The notes under the pieces were generated by a model, which was not told the origin of the DNA, ran no database searches, and saw nothing but the letters and a program-made list of their open reading frames with translations. A stretch of 64,000 nt of DNA from Nakamurella sp. PAMC28650. Lineage in GTDB: Bacteria; Actinomycetota; Actinomycetes; Mycobacteriales; Nakamurellaceae. The number at the start of each line of letters is the position of its first letter. The stretch's first letter is position 1. A program made the position numbers and the translations under genes. Shown in pieces: positions 1 through 8,994 of the stretch. The DNA lies in contig NZ_CP060298.1 in assembly GCF_014303395.1 (NCBI RefSeq), positions 2,232,001 to 2,296,000 on the forward strand, written 5' to 3'.

Positions 1-165
1 GACAACGTGGACACCTGCGGCCGGGGGAGAGGCCACCACCTGGGCACTGGGATCGCGTCGCTACCCGCGAGAATCGAGAGTCAGGACCATGGTCGAGACG
101 CGGCTCGCAATCGTCCACCCCGCACCTGCTATCGCCACTCGACAGCTGCTGGATGTGATCCAGGC

Positions 166-245
166 GGTGCGCGGTGACGAATGCGGGTGCGCGGTGACGA
201 ATGCGGGTGCGCGGTGGGGGCAGCGGGTGCTCGGTGGCGCGCGGT
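166..245. repeat. 20-bp tandem repeat, four units
   Basis: Units start at 166, 186, 206 and 226. The first two are identical (GGTGCGCGGTGACGAATGCG), the third diverges after position 11 and the fourth is weak. A further GGTGCGCGGTG follows near 257. The same core recurs with the same 20-bp period at 6521-6580. The repeat lies outside any credible gene. Confidence 0.85.
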
Positions 246-302
246 GGAGCCCAGGAGGTGCGCGGTGGCGCTGTGGCGCCAGGACCCCGTGATCGACTCG
301 AT

Positions 303-331
303 TTGAGTCGACCGGCGAAGTGAGGCATACT
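303..331 (+). promoter_or_regulatory. Candidate promoter for the S10 operon
   Basis: TTGAGT (303-308) and CATACT (326-331) are separated by 17 bp, a good match to a housekeeping actinobacterial promoter. It is the best such pair in the leader. Transcription from here would give a leader of about 380 nt before rpsJ. Confidence 0.5.
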
Positions 332-717
332 TGGTAGGTTGCCCTCGTCGGGTCGGCTGCTGTTTGCCGTCGAATCGCCCGGCGAGCACCGCAGGTCCGA
401 CAGAAGTACCACCGGACTACGAAACAGGCAGCCACCAGCAGGGCCAATAGTTTGACCGAACCATGTGCTCCTCACGAGCGCGGCTGTTCCACCATGCACT
501 GGCCGTAGGCATGTGCAGATCGGGCGACACGCCCGACCGCGTGGACCGGTGGACCCGGATAGATGAACAGCGGCGAGCAAGTCTCGCTCGACGAGAGCCG
601 GCCCAGTGCCGGCGAGGCGTCGACAACTGCCCGGCAGGGCATCGGTATCCACCTGCCGAGCAGGAGCAGTACACAGACAGACTGACAGAGCAGCAACAAC
701 CTAGAAGGACGGCAAGC

Positions 718-1023
718 GTGGCGGGACAGAAGATCCGCATCAGGCTCAAGGCCTATGACCATGAGGCGATCGACGCGTCCGCGCGCAAGATCGTCGAGAC
801 GGTGACCAGGACCGGTGCCCGTGTAGTCGGCCCGGTGCCGCTGCCCACCGAGAAGAACGTGTACTGCGTGATCCGCTCGCCGCACAAGTACAAGGACTCG
901 CGCGAGCACTTCGAGATGCGGACGCACAAGCGCCTGATCGACATCCTCGATCCGACCCCGAAGACGGTGGACGCGCTGATGCGCATCGATCTGCCGGCCT
1001 CGGTCGACGTCAACATCCAGTAG
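718..1023 (+). CDS. rpsJ: 30S ribosomal protein S10
   Basis: This 101-residue protein has the standard S10 length and sequence ([15 protein letters not shown] near the start, the [17 protein letters not shown] segment near the end). S10 sits in the head of the 30S subunit and also acts in NusB/NusG antitermination. The GTG at 718 is chosen because AGAAGGA lies 8 nt upstream and the product then begins like other S10 proteins. The frame stays open upstream to 463, but that extension has no S10 similarity. It is the first gene of the S10 operon, followed after 58 bp by rplC. Confidence 0.97.
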   Translation: MAGQKIRIRLKAYDHEAIDASARKIVETVTRTGARVVGPVPLPTEKNVYCVIRSPHKYKDSREHFEMRTHKRLIDILDPTPKTVDALMRIDLPASVDVNIQ

Positions 1024-1081
1024 GGATCTCCTCCGACCCCTTGAGGCTGAAGAGATCTCGAGGAGATGGGTATTTCAAATC

Positions 1082-1759
1082 ATGGCTAACACGATCAAGG
1101 GAATTCTGGGCCACAAGCTCGGGATGACCCAGGTCTTCGACGAGACGAACCGGGTTGTCCCGGTCACCGTCATCGCCGCGGGCCCTGTCGTCGTGACCGC
1201 GGTCCGCACCCCAGAAGCCGATGGCTACTCGGGCGTGCAGCTGGCCTTCGGCGCGATCGACCCCCGCAAGGTGACCAAGCCGGTCACCGGGCACTTCGCG
1301 AAGGCGGGCGTCACGCCACGCCGCCACATCGCTGAACTCCGTACCGAGGACGTCTCCGGTTACGAGCTGGGCCAGGAACTGACCGCTGAGCAGGTCTTCG
1401 AGGCCGGCAATCTCATCGACGTCACCGGTACCTCCAAGGGCAAAGGCACCGCCGGTGTCATGAAGCGCCACGGATTCAAGGGCCTGAGCTCCTCGCACGG
1501 TGTGCACCGCAAGCACCGTGGACCGGGCTCCATCGGTGGCTGCTCCACCCCCGGCCGTGTCTTCAAGGGCATGCGCATGGCGGGCCGGATGGGACACGAG
1601 AAGGTCACCATCCAGAGCCTGACGATCCACGCGATCGATGCGGACAGGGGCCTCATCCTGATCAAGGGCGCCGTTCCCGGTCCCAAGGGTGGCGTCGTCT
1701 TCGTCAAGTCCGCGGTCAAGCACCTCGGCAACGCAGCTGTGAAGGGGGCGTCGAAGTGA
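1082..1759 (+). CDS. rplC: 50S ribosomal protein L3
   Basis: This 225-residue L3 is an early-assembling protein of the large subunit near the peptidyl-transferase centre. The conserved L3 core is clear around residues 140-180 ([20 protein letters not shown], then the [15 protein letters not shown] segment). The N-terminus [15 protein letters not shown] is the family signature. The ATG at 1082 follows a GAGGAG motif. The last bases overlap the GTG start of rplD by 4 nt, which suggests translational coupling. Confidence 0.97.
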   Translation: MANTIKGILGHKLGMTQVFDETNRVVPVTVIAAGPVVVTAVRTPEADGYSGVQLAFGAIDPRKVTKPVTGHFAKAGVTPRRHIAELRTEDVSGYELGQELTAEQVFEAGNLIDVTGTSKGKGTAGVMKRHGFKGLSSSHGVHRKHRGPGSIGGCSTPGRVFKGMRMAGRMGHEKVTIQSLTIHAIDADRGLILIKGAVPGPKGGVVFVKSAVKHLGNAAVKGASK

Positions 1760-2565
1760 CGACGACCGTTCAGATCACCAGCCCGGCCGGCGAGAAGGGC
1801 GACTCGATCGTCCTTCCGGATGCGATCTTCGACGTCCAGGCCAACATCGCACTGATGCACCAGGTCGTCGTCGCGCAGCTTGCTGCCGCACGCCAGGGCA
1901 CGCACAGCACGAAGACCCGCGGCGAGGTATCCGGTGGCGGCAAGAAGCCCTACCGCCAGAAGGGCACCGGCCGCGCCCGTCAGGGCTCGACCCGTTCGCC
2001 GCAGTTCGTCGGTGGCGGTATCTCGCACGGCCCCGTGCCGCACAAGTACCTGCAGCGGACCCCCAAGAAGATGAAGGCGGCCGCCCTGCGCGGTGCCCTG
2101 TCCGATCGGGCCCGTGGCGGAAACATCCACGTCCTGTCCTCGCTGGTCGAGGGTGACAAGCCGTCGACCAAGGTGGCAATTTCCGCCCTGGCCCACGTCT
2201 CCACCGCCAAGAACGTCCTCGTGGTCATCGCCCGGGAAGACGTGGCCGGCTGGAAGAGCCTGCGCAACGCGGAGAACGTGCATCTGATCGCCAGCGATCA
2301 GCTGAACACCTACGACGTGCTCAAGAGCGACGATGTCGTCTTCACCGAGCAGTCGTTGAACGATTTCCTGATCTTCGCCAAGGCGCAGGCCGCGGTCATC
2401 GAGACCGAGCTCGAGCTCGCCGTCGAAGAGGCGATCGCCGAGGTGCTGGTGGCGGAAGTCCTCGAGGAAGCGATCGAAGAGGCCGTCGTCGAGGCCGCAC
2501 TGGAAGAGGCCATCGCCGAGGACAACGCGTCCGCGGCCGACCCCACTGAGGAGGAGTCCAAGTGA
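1756..2565 (+). CDS. rplD: 50S ribosomal protein L4 with acidic C-terminal tail
   Basis: L4 binds 23S rRNA and lines the exit tunnel. The tunnel extension is visible as [17 protein letters not shown]. At 269 residues it is longer than the usual 205-225. From about residue 215 a tail of roughly 50 residues is almost entirely Ala, Val, Leu, Glu and Asp, with repeating EEA/EEAI blocks. The tail probably forms an acidic helix or is disordered. The gene starts with GTG inside rplC (4-nt overlap) and overlaps rplW by 4 nt. In gamma-proteobacteria L4 represses the S10 operon; I see no evidence for that here. Confidence 0.96.
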   Translation: MTTTVQITSPAGEKGDSIVLPDAIFDVQANIALMHQVVVAQLAAARQGTHSTKTRGEVSGGGKKPYRQKGTGRARQGSTRSPQFVGGGISHGPVPHKYLQRTPKKMKAAALRGALSDRARGGNIHVLSSLVEGDKPSTKVAISALAHVSTAKNVLVVIAREDVAGWKSLRNAENVHLIASDQLNTYDVLKSDDVVFTEQSLNDFLIFAKAQAAVIETELELAVEEAIAEVLVAEVLEEAIEEAVVEAALEEAIAEDNASAADPTEEESK

Positions 2566-2855
2566 TCTCCGATCCGCGCGACATCATCCTCGCGCCGGTT
2601 GTCTCCGAGAAGAGCTACGGCCTGCTCGAGACCGGTCGGTACACCTTCCTGGTGCACCCGGATGCGAACAAGACCCAGGTCAAGATTGCCATCGAGAAGA
2701 TCTTCGATGTCAAGGTGACCTCGGTGAACACGCTCAACCGGCAGGGCAAGCGCAAGCGCACCCGGGCCGGCTTCGGACAGCGCAAAGCAACCAAGCGCGC
2801 GATCGTCACGTTGTCTCCGGACAGCAAGGCGATCGAGATCTTCACCGGCGCCTGA
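2562..2855 (+). CDS. rplW: 50S ribosomal protein L23
   Basis: This 97-residue L23 forms part of the exit-tunnel rim and is the docking site for trigger factor and SRP. The family pattern [11 protein letters not shown] at the N-terminus and the [18 protein letters not shown] loop are clear. It starts with GTG overlapping the rplD stop by 4 nt, so it is probably translationally coupled. The gap to rplB is 21 bp. Confidence 0.97.
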   Translation: MISDPRDIILAPVVSEKSYGLLETGRYTFLVHPDANKTQVKIAIEKIFDVKVTSVNTLNRQGKRKRTRAGFGQRKATKRAIVTLSPDSKAIEIFTGA

Positions 2856-2876
2856 GGCGAAGAGGACTAGAGGACA

Positions 2877-3716
2877 ATGGGTATCCGTAAATACAAGCCG
2901 ACCACTCCCGGTCGCCGTGGGGCCTCGGTGGCCGATTTCGCCGAGCTCACCCGCACGACGCCGGAGAAGTCGCTGATCGCTCCGCTCCACTCCAAGGGTG
3001 GCCGGAACGTTCACGGTCGGGTCACCACCCGACACCAGGGTGGCGGGCACAAGCGTGCCTACCGTCTCATCGATTTCCGTCGGGCCGACAAGGACGGCGT
3101 GCCGGCCAAGGTCGCTCACATCGAGTACGACCCCAACCGCACCGCCCGTATCGCCCTGCTGCACTACGCGGACGGCGAGAAGCGCTACATCGTGGCGCCG
3201 AACAAGCTCGCGCAGGGTGACACGGTCGAGACCGGTTCGGGCGCAGACATCAAGCCGGGCAACAACCTCCCGCTGCGCAACATCCCGGTCGGCACGGTCA
3301 TCCACGGCATCGAGCTCCGTCCCGGTGGCGGCGCGAAGATCGCCCGTTCGGCCGGCACCAAGGTGCAGCTCGTCGCGAAGGACGGTCCCTACGCCCAGCT
3401 GCGCATGCCGTCCGGCGAGATCCGCAACGTCGATGCGCGCTGTCGCGCGTCCATCGGCGAGGTGGGCAACGCCGAGCAGGCCAACATCAACTGGGGCAAG
3501 GCCGGCCGGATGCGTTGGAAGGGCAAGCGCCCCTCCGTCCGTGGTGTCGCCATGAACCCGGTCGATCACCCGCATGGTGGTGGCGAGGGCAAGACGTCCG
3601 GTGGACGTCACCCTGTCAACCCGGGCGGTAAGCCCGAGGGCCGTACCCGTCGGCCGAACAAGGCCAGCGACAAGCTGATCGTTCGTCGTCGTCGTAAGGG
3701 CGGCAAGAAGCGATGA
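2877..3716 (+). CDS. rplB: 50S ribosomal protein L2
   Basis: At 279 residues this is a standard-length L2, a core protein near the peptidyl-transferase centre. The diagnostic C-terminal motif [17 protein letters not shown] is present with histidines at residues 231 and 233. The C-terminus is strongly basic. The start ATG lies a short distance after an AGAGGA motif. Neighbouring genes and spacing match the usual S10 operon. Confidence 0.98.
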   Translation: MGIRKYKPTTPGRRGASVADFAELTRTTPEKSLIAPLHSKGGRNVHGRVTTRHQGGGHKRAYRLIDFRRADKDGVPAKVAHIEYDPNRTARIALLHYADGEKRYIVAPNKLAQGDTVETGSGADIKPGNNLPLRNIPVGTVIHGIELRPGGGAKIARSAGTKVQLVAKDGPYAQLRMPSGEIRNVDARCRASIGEVGNAEQANINWGKAGRMRWKGKRPSVRGVAMNPVDHPHGGGEGKTSGGRHPVNPGGKPEGRTRRPNKASDKLIVRRRRKGGKKR

Positions 3717-3766
3717 TGCTGCAGGCCAACAACACTCACACCGAGAACTGAGCAGGAGGACAAGAG

Positions 3767-4048
3767 ATGCCACGCAGTCTCAAAAAGGGCCCGTTCATCG
3801 ATGACCACCTGCTCAAGAAGGTGGACGTCGCCAACGACAAGGGCTCCAAGGCCGTCATCAAGACCTGGTCGCGCCGCTCGACGATCATCCCCGACATGCT
3901 CGGGCACACGATCGCCGTGCACGACGGCCGCAAGCACGTCCCGGTGTTCGTCACCGAATCGATGGTCGGTCACAAGCTTGGCGAGTTCGCTCCGACGCGG
4001 ACCTTCAAGGGCCACATCAAGGACGACCGTCGCGCCCGGCGCGGCTGA
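3767..4048 (+). CDS. rpsS: 30S ribosomal protein S19
   Basis: S19 has 93 residues, the usual length, and opens with the diagnostic [18 protein letters not shown]. It lies in the head of the small subunit and contacts S13 and the 50S subunit. An AGGAGG motif lies about 8 nt upstream of the ATG at 3767. The protein ends with a basic [14 protein letters not shown] tail. Confidence 0.97.
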   Translation: MPRSLKKGPFIDDHLLKKVDVANDKGSKAVIKTWSRRSTIIPDMLGHTIAVHDGRKHVPVFVTESMVGHKLGEFAPTRTFKGHIKDDRRARRG

Positions 4049-4068
4049 GCACGGGACAGGGACATCAA

Positions 4069-4515
4069 ATGGATACAAAGAAAGATTCTGCGGTTCTTGG
4101 GGCTCCGCGCACCCGCGCGCAGCTCAAGCACCTCCGAATGACGCCGATGAAGGCGCGCCGCATCGTCAACCTGATCCGCGGGACGGACGTCGCCGCAGCG
4201 GCTTCCATCCTGAAGTTCTCCCCGCAGGCTGCCGCTGAGCCTGTCGCCAAGCTGCTGGCCTCGGCCATCGCCAACGCCGAGAACAACCAGGGCCTGTCGG
4301 CCGACTCGCTGTTCGTCGACACGATCTATGTCGACGAGGGTCCGACCCTCAAGCGGTTCCAGCCGCGTGCACAGGGTCGCGCCTTCCGGATCCGCAAGCG
4401 CACCTGCCACATCACCATTGAACTGGTGTCGCTCTCGGGTACCCCGAAGACCGGCATCACCGAAGGTCGTCGCGTTTCGCGCGTCAGCCAGAGCGCGAAG
4501 GGAGGGACCCGCTAG
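4069..4515 (+). CDS. rplV: 50S ribosomal protein L22
   Basis: This 148-residue L22 has the conserved [17 protein letters not shown] segment near residue 25 and the tunnel hairpin region [20 protein letters not shown] around residues 95-115. L22 stabilises 23S rRNA and constricts the exit tunnel, where macrolide-resistance mutations occur in the family. Its stop TAG shares one base with the GTG start of rpsC. Confidence 0.97.
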   Translation: MDTKKDSAVLGAPRTRAQLKHLRMTPMKARRIVNLIRGTDVAAAASILKFSPQAAAEPVAKLLASAIANAENNQGLSADSLFVDTIYVDEGPTLKRFQPRAQGRAFRIRKRTCHITIELVSLSGTPKTGITEGRRVSRVSQSAKGGTR

Positions 4516-5357
4516 TGGGTCAGAAAGTCAACCCGCATGGGTTCCGTCTGGGTATCACCACCGACTGGACCTCGCATTGGTTCGCCGACAAGGCATACGC
4601 CGAGTACGTGGCGGAAGATGTCGCCATCCGCAAGCTCATGTCCAAGGGCATGGAGCGGGCCGGCATCGCCAAGGTCGAGATCGAGCGCACCCGTGACCGG
4701 GTTCGTGTCGACATCCACACCGCACGTCCGGGGATCGTCATCGGCCGTCGTGGTGCGGAGGCCGACCGGATCCGTGGGCAGCTCGAGAAGCTGACCGGCA
4801 AGCAGGTGCAGCTGAACATCCTCGAGGTCCGCAACCCGGAGTCCGACGCGCAGCTGGTCGCCCAGGGTGTCGCCGAGCAGCTCTCGAACCGCGTGTCCTT
4901 CCGTCGTGCGATGCGCAAGTCGATGCAGTCGGCCCAGCGTTCGGGTGCCGTCAAGGGCATCCGGATCCAGTGCTCCGGTCGACTCGGCGGCGCAGAGATG
5001 AGCCGGTCCGAGTTCTACCGCGAGGGTCGCGTTCCGCTGCACACGCTGCGTGCCGACATCGACTACGGCTTCTTCGAGGCCAAGACGACGTTCGGCCGCA
5101 TCGGCGTGAAGGTCTGGATCTACAAGGGCGACAAGACCGGCAGCCTGGCCGAGCAGAAGGCCGCAGAAGCCGCCGCTGCCCAGCGCGGTGCCGGTGGACG
5201 TCCCCCCGCTTCCGCCGATCGCTCCGACCGCCCGGCTCGCCGGCGTTCGGGTGCCAGCGGCACCACCCCGACCTCGACGGACGCCGGCCGCGCAGCTGCC
5301 GACGACGCCCCGGTCGTCGAAGACGCGGCTCCGGCCGCTCCGACTCAGGAGAGCTGA
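4515..5357 (+). CDS. rpsC: 30S ribosomal protein S3 with Ala/Pro-rich tail
   Basis: The KH domain is visible with its GRRG loop ([19 protein letters not shown], about residues 72-90), followed by the typical S3 C-terminal domain ending near [17 protein letters not shown]3 sits at the mRNA entry channel and contributes to mRNA unwinding. The 280 residues include a low-complexity tail of about 65 residues rich in Ala, Pro, Ser and Arg, common in actinobacteria. The GTG start overlaps the rplV stop by 1 nt. Confidence 0.97.
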   Translation: MGQKVNPHGFRLGITTDWTSHWFADKAYAEYVAEDVAIRKLMSKGMERAGIAKVEIERTRDRVRVDIHTARPGIVIGRRGAEADRIRGQLEKLTGKQVQLNILEVRNPESDAQLVAQGVAEQLSNRVSFRRAMRKSMQSAQRSGAVKGIRIQCSGRLGGAEMSRSEFYREGRVPLHTLRADIDYGFFEAKTTFGRIGVKVWIYKGDKTGSLAEQKAAEAAAAQRGAGGRPPASADRSDRPARRRSGASGTTPTSTDAGRAAADDAPVVEDAAPAAPTQES

Positions 5358-5363
5358 CCTCAC

Positions 5364-5783
5364 ATGCTCATCCCCCGTAGGGTCAAGCACCGGAAGCAGC
5401 ACCGTCCGCATCGGACCGGGCTCGCGACCGGCGGCACGGCCGTCACCTTCGGTGACTACGGCATCCAGGCTCTCGAGCCCGCGTATGTCACCAACCGGCA
5501 GATCGAGTCCGCTCGTATCGCCATCAACCGCCACATCAAGCGTGGTGGCCGGGTCTGGATCAACATCTACCCCGACCGTCCGCTGACCAAGAAGCCGGCC
5601 GAAACCCGCATGGGTTCCGGCAAGGGTTCGCCGGAGTGGTGGGTCGCCAACGTCAAGCCCGGCCGTGTGCTCTTCGAGATGAGCTACCCGACCGAGGCCA
5701 TCGCCCGCGAGGCCCTGCGCCGCGCGATCCACAAGCTGCCGATGAAGTGTCGCATCGTGACCCGTGAAGGAGGGGAATCCTGA
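5364..5783 (+). CDS. rplP: 50S ribosomal protein L16
   Basis: This 139-residue L16 begins [19 protein letters not shown], the family signature, and carries [19 protein letters not shown], the second diagnostic block. L16 is needed for the A-site region of the large subunit. Its stop TGA shares one base with the rpmC ATG. Confidence 0.98.
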   Translation: MLIPRRVKHRKQHRPHRTGLATGGTAVTFGDYGIQALEPAYVTNRQIESARIAINRHIKRGGRVWINIYPDRPLTKKPAETRMGSGKGSPEWWVANVKPGRVLFEMSYPTEAIAREALRRAIHKLPMKCRIVTREGGES

Positions 5784-6028
5784 TGGCCACCGCCACGAAT
5801 GAAATGCGTGAACTCGGTGCCGAGGAATTGGTTGCCCGTCTTCGCGAGTCCAAGGAGGAGCTGTTCAACCTCCGGTTCCAGATGGCCACCGGCCAGATGG
5901 ACAACAATCGCCGGCTGCGCACCGTGCGGCACGACATCGCTCGCATCTACACCGTCATGCGCGAGCGCGAACTCGGTCTGTCCACCGGACCCGACGGTTC
6001 GACGGATACAGAAGAAGGTGCCGCATGA
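5783..6028 (+). CDS. rpmC: 50S ribosomal protein L29
   Basis: An 81-residue L29. The core [20 protein letters not shown] and [20 protein letters not shown] is typical; it forms two antiparallel helices at the exit-tunnel rim beside L23. An acidic C-terminal tail (TDTEEGAA) adds slightly to the usual 65-77 residues. It overlaps rplP by 1 nt and rpsQ by 4 nt. Confidence 0.96.
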   Translation: MATATNEMRELGAEELVARLRESKEELFNLRFQMATGQMDNNRRLRTVRHDIARIYTVMRERELGLSTGPDGSTDTEEGAA

Positions 6029-6318
6029 GCGAGCAAGAAGTAGTTTCCGCGGATGCAGCGGTCTCCGACCGCGGCGAGCGCAAGACCCGTGAGGGACTTG
6101 TGGTCTCCGACAAGATGGAGAAGACGATCGTCGTCGAACTCGAGGACAGGGTGAAGCACCCTCGCTACTCGAAGGTCATCCGCCGCACCACCAAGGTCAA
6201 GGCGCACGACGAGGCCGGGACTGCCGGTGTCGGCGACCGCGTCCTGCTGGCCGAGACCCGCCCGACCTCGGCCACCAAGCGCTGGCGCCTGGTGTCGGTC
6301 GTCGAGAAGGCCAAGTAG
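6025..6318 (+). CDS. rpsQ: 30S ribosomal protein S17
   Basis: This 97-residue S17 contains [20 protein letters not shown] and [22 protein letters not shown], the conserved OB-fold blocks. S17 binds 16S rRNA early in 30S assembly. An N-terminal extension of about 20 residues precedes the core. It is the last gene of the S10 operon here: a GC-rich hairpin (6370-6404) follows and the next ribosomal gene, rplN, is about 2 kb away. Confidence 0.97.
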   Translation: MSEQEVVSADAAVSDRGERKTREGLVVSDKMEKTIVVELEDRVKHPRYSKVIRRTTKVKAHDEAGTAGVGDRVLLAETRPTSATKRWRLVSVVEKAK

Positions 6319-6369
6319 AGCCTCGCTCCACTGCAGGATCGTTGCAGCGCAGGATTTGTGCCATCGCAG

Positions 6370-6404
6370 GACCCCGGCTCCGCATACGTGCGGGGACCGG
6401 GGTC
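6370..6404 (+). terminator. Probable terminator after rpsQ
   Basis: GACCCCGG at the left pairs with CCGGGGTC at the right, and the stem extends inward through CCGCA/TGCGG around a short loop. It is followed only by TTGTG, so the U-tract is weak, as is common in GC-rich actinobacteria. Confidence 0.6.
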
Positions 6405-6520
6405 TTGTGCGTTCCCGACCTTGCTCGCCCGCGTCGGACGCGCCACGAGCCACGGCGCACCTGCGGTGGTGACGGCACACCTGCTGCGGTCACCGCGCAC
6501 CCCCCGGTGCCGACCCTGCC

Positions 6521-6580
6521 GGTGCGCAGTGACCAGACGAGGTGCGCGGTGACCAGATGAGATGCGCCGTGGGAGACGGC
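6521..6580. repeat. 20-bp tandem repeat, three units, same family as 166-245
   Basis: Units start at 6521, 6541 and 6561. The first two share GGTGCGC(A/G)GTGACCAGA and the third is degenerate. Core and period match the array at 166-245. Reversed copies of the core lie just upstream (6455-6505), so the region could fold back on itself. Confidence 0.75.
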
Positions 6581-6648
6581 GGCCCGGGGGTTCGAGCTGG
6601 TGACTTCTGCCCATCGCGTTCCGCAGGATCCTTGCCTACAGTCAGCGC

Positions 6649-7698
6649 ATGTCGAACTTCGTGGGGATGGATGTTGCCGAGGTCAGGGATGTGGCCAAGC
6701 GTTTCGACGCCAACGCCGAACAGCTCGAGGTCATCGTTCAGCGACTCGACCAGTTGGTGAAGCGGGCATCCGGCAGCTGGCATGGTCACGACTCCGCCAC
6801 CTTCGCGCACCTGTGGAGCGGGCAGTACCGGTCGGAGCTGCAGGCGACCCAATCGGCGCTCGCCGAGATGGGTCGGGCGCTGACGCGCAACGCCGACGAG
6901 CAGGATCGGGCCAGCGCCGCAGACCCCGGCAGCGGTGCCGCCGGAATCGGTGTCGGGAATGCGGGTCCGGTGGCGACCACGCCGGACAGCCCGCGGGTTG
7001 CCGGACTCAAACAGGACCTGGCCTACGCGAAGTTGGTCGATGCAGCGGGGTCGGGAAGTACCACCCTCCCGCCGGGGTACGAGAAGGTGTCACCCAATGA
7101 TCTGGAGAAGCTCGGTCTCACCGGCTACAAGACCAGCGGTATCACCGGAATGGACGTATCGGTCTACCGCGACGCCAACGGGCACTACGTGGTGGCCTTT
7201 CCGGGCTCCAGTACCGGCGCATCCAGTGTCAGCGCGTTGTGGGACTCGGGGATGGACTGGGTCGTCAACAACGTTGCTGGAGCCGGTGGCATCAGTCCCC
7301 AGGAGATGCAGGCCGTCGCGATCGCCCAGGCGATCACCTCGCACGTCGGTGCCGACAACGTGACCTTCGCTGGCCACTCCCTGGGCGGGCAGACGGCCGC
7401 GTTGGCCTCAATGGTCTCCGGGAGCCACGCGGTGACTTTCAACGCCGCGTCCATCAGCGCGGTAGTGGCTGACTTCCCTGGGTTGCGCGAGGGAGCCGCC
7501 GGCCTGATCACCAACTACGAGACCAGCAACGACCCGTTGTCCGACGGTGAGACCTACGGGGCGCTGAACCCATCGGTCGGCAGGACCGTCGTGGTGCCCG
7601 GGACCAAGGATTGGTACGACGTGAAGGGCAACCATGGCACCGGGATGATCGAAGCCGGAATCCAGAGCCAGATCGACCAGGCCGAGAAGGCAAAATGA
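6649..7698 (+). CDS. WXG100-like N-terminal domain fused to a lipase-like alpha/beta hydrolase
   Basis: The 349-residue protein has two parts. Residues 1-95 are helical and carry W44-x-G46 in a turn (SGSWHGHD), the layout of WXG100/ESAT-6-like proteins. Residues about 120-349 form a hydrolase with the nucleophile elbow GHSLGG (Ser244). Asp295 (SNDPL) and His329 (GNHG) are the likely triad partners. No signal peptide is seen; if exported, a type VII route is plausible for a WXG-type N-terminus, but that is inference. A TACAGT at 6637-6642 lies 6 nt before the ATG, so the transcript may be leaderless. It interrupts the ribosomal gene cluster. Substrate unknown. Confidence 0.75.
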   Translation: MSNFVGMDVAEVRDVAKRFDANAEQLEVIVQRLDQLVKRASGSWHGHDSATFAHLWSGQYRSELQATQSALAEMGRALTRNADEQDRASAADPGSGAAGIGVGNAGPVATTPDSPRVAGLKQDLAYAKLVDAAGSGSTTLPPGYEKVSPNDLEKLGLTGYKTSGITGMDVSVYRDANGHYVVAFPGSSTGASSVSALWDSGMDWVVNNVAGAGGISPQEMQAVAIAQAITSHVGADNVTFAGHSLGGQTAALASMVSGSHAVTFNAASISAVVADFPGLREGAAGLITNYETSNDPLSDGETYGALNPSVGRTVVVPGTKDWYDVKGNHGTGMIEAGIQSQIDQAEKAK

Positions 7699-7734
7699 GA
7701 AGTCCCGGTGGGCCGCGCGAGGCCGGTCCCTCTG

Positions 7735-7833
7735 GCATGGATCAACTTGGCTCGCATGGATCAACTTGCCGGATTTGGGAGTGGTGGGACAGAAGTCAAC
7801 ACTTTCGTCCATGCCTTCGAAGTTGATCCACGC
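7735..7833. repeat. Palindromic intergenic element, copy A
   Basis: The left arm GCATGGATCAACTT occurs twice (7735 and 7754) and pairs with the right arm AAGTTGATCCACGC (ending 7833). The core around 7775-7815 (TTGGGAGTGG...CAGAAGTCAAC) aligns with the cores of copies C and E. It belongs to the same family as the elements near 9765, 18589, 49397 and 63933. Confidence 0.75.
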
Positions 7834-7942
7834 CGACGGGTGATCCACGCCGGGGGTTGATCCACGCCGACGGGTGATCCACGCCGGGGGTTGATCCACG
7901 CAGCCGGGTGATCCACGCCCGGCGGTGATCCAGGCGGGGAGC
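7824..7942. repeat. 17-bp tandem repeat, seven units
   Basis: Units start at 7824, 7841, 7858, 7875, 7892, 7909 and 7926, each beginning TGATCCA. Units 1 and 3 are identical, and so are units 2 and 4 (TGATCCACGCCGACGGG and TGATCCACGCCGGGGGT), implying a 34-bp higher-order duplication. The repeated sequence is the right arm of element A. There are no spacers, so it is not a CRISPR array. Confidence 0.9.
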
Positions 7943-7957
7943 GCCCGCGGGAGGTGA

Positions 7958-7987
7958 TTGGCTTTGTTCCCGCTGGTCCGGTACTGT
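7958..7987 (+). promoter_or_regulatory. Candidate promoter for the spc operon
   Basis: TTGGCT (7958-7963) and TACTGT (7982-7987) are 18 bp apart. The pair lies just after the 17-bp array and is the best promoter-like sequence before rplN, which is otherwise cut off from the S10 operon promoter by the inserted gene and hairpin. Confidence 0.4.
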
Positions 7988-8302
7988 AAGAACTTGGTGT
8001 GGAGAGGTCTGCAAAGTCCGCTCCGGTCACCTCTGGCTTGGCGAGGTCGGAAATTTCGCCAAGGCTCTGTCATTGCTTCGGGTTCCCACCCTGGGCCGGA
8101 CCACCTGCGGCAATGCGGGCCCCGGCCACCGGCACATGCCACAGGCAAGAGAGAAAAGGCGAGCGATCCAGCTCGTACTTCCTCTTGTCTTTTCGTGTGT
8201 CACGGGTCGGAACCGGCCACGGAGGCAGGACGACAGAACCAGTGAACAAGAGCGGGCAATCCGGGTGACCGGTGCGCGCGCATTGCGAAGGTTGGGATTG
8301 AC

Positions 8303-8671
8303 GTGATTCAGCAGGAGTCCAGGCTCCGCGTCGCCGATAACACCGGCGCCAAGGAAATCCTGTGCATCCGCGTCCTCGGTGGCTCCGGCCGTCGGTACGC
8401 GGGGATCGGCGACATCATCGTCGCCACGGTCAAGGATGCCATTCCCGGTGCCGGTGTGAAGAAGGGTGACGTGGTCAAAGCCGTCATCGTGCGCACCGTC
8501 AAAGAGCGCCGTCGTGCGGACGGTTCCTACATCAAGTTCGACGAGAACGCAGCCGTTCTGCTCAAGGGCGACGGCGACCCGCGTGGCACCCGCATCTTCG
8601 GGCCGGTCGGCCGCGAGCTGCGCGACAAGAAGTACATGAAGATCATCTCGCTGGCACCGGAGGTGCTGTAG
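8303..8671 (+). CDS. rplN: 50S ribosomal protein L14
   Basis: The 122 residues begin [19 protein letters not shown], the diagnostic L14 start, and include the [14 protein letters not shown] block. L14 forms an intersubunit bridge with 16S rRNA. It starts with GTG. It is the first gene of the spc operon and is followed at 2 nt by rplX. Confidence 0.97.
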   Translation: MIQQESRLRVADNTGAKEILCIRVLGGSGRRYAGIGDIIVATVKDAIPGAGVKKGDVVKAVIVRTVKERRRADGSYIKFDENAAVLLKGDGDPRGTRIFGPVGRELRDKKYMKIISLAPEVL

Positions 8672-8673
8672 TC

Positions 8674-8994
8674 ATGGGCTTGAAGGTGAAGAAGGGCGAC
8701 ACCGTCCTGGTGATCGCAGGCAAGGACAAGGGCGCCAAGGGCAAGGTCATCCAGTCCTACCCCGAGCGGAACCGCGTGCTGGTCGAAGGCGTGAACCGGA
8801 TCAAGAAGCACACCAAGGTCTCCACCACCCAGCGTGGCGCGAAGTCCGGTGGCATCGTGACCCAGGAAGCGGCCATCCACATCTCCAACGTGATGGTCGT
8901 CGACGGCGACAACAAGCCGACCAAGGTCGGCAAACGAGTGGATGACGAGGGTCGCAACATCCGCGTCGCCCGTCGTTCCGGGAAGGACCTCTGA
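8674..8994 (+). CDS. rplX: 50S ribosomal protein L24
   Basis: A 106-residue protein with the KOW motif near the N-terminus ([20 protein letters not shown]). L24 is an assembly initiator of the large subunit. The C-terminus [17 protein letters not shown] is typical. The TGA stop shares one base with the rplE start. Confidence 0.97.
   Translation: MGLKVKKGDTVLVIAGKDKGAKGKVIQSYPERNRVLVEGVNRIKKHTKVSTTQRGAKSGGIVTQEAAIHISNVMVVDGDNKPTKVGKRVDDEGRNIRVARRSGKDL

Larger units (their letters stand above)
1..717. other. Non-coding leader region upstream of the S10 operon
   Basis: No convincing gene lies here. The open frames on both strands run through a GC-rich tandem repeat and have no recognisable domains. 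The stretch holds a four-copy 20-bp repeat (166-245), a sigma70-like promoter (303-331) and a long, probably untranslated leader up to the rpsJ ribosome-binding site at 703-709. Such long leaders are common in front of S10 operons, but I do not see an established regulatory fold. Confidence 0.6.
6319..6648. other. Intergenic region with hairpin and 20-bp repeats
   Basis: It holds the probable terminator of the S10 operon (6370-6404), reversed copies of the repeat core (for example GCGGTCACCGCGCACC near 6485-6500) and a three-unit 20-bp array (6521-6580). No gene is supported. The end carries a TACAGT -10-like hexamer just before the next gene. Confidence 0.6.
7699..8302. other. Intergenic region: palindromic element, 17-bp array and rplN leader
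   Basis: From left to right there is palindromic element A (7735-7833), a seven-unit 17-bp array growing out of its right arm (7824-7942), a candidate promoter (7958-7987) and a leader of about 315 nt before rplN. No gene is supported; small frames here are repeat-derived. Confidence 0.65.

Noticed and set aside
463-717. Longer rpsJ product starting at 463
   Set aside because: The 85 extra residues have no S10 similarity, and a good ribosome-binding site precedes the GTG at 718.
7824-7942. Possible CRISPR array
   Set aside because: Units are 17 bp, directly adjacent with no spacers, and no cas genes are nearby.
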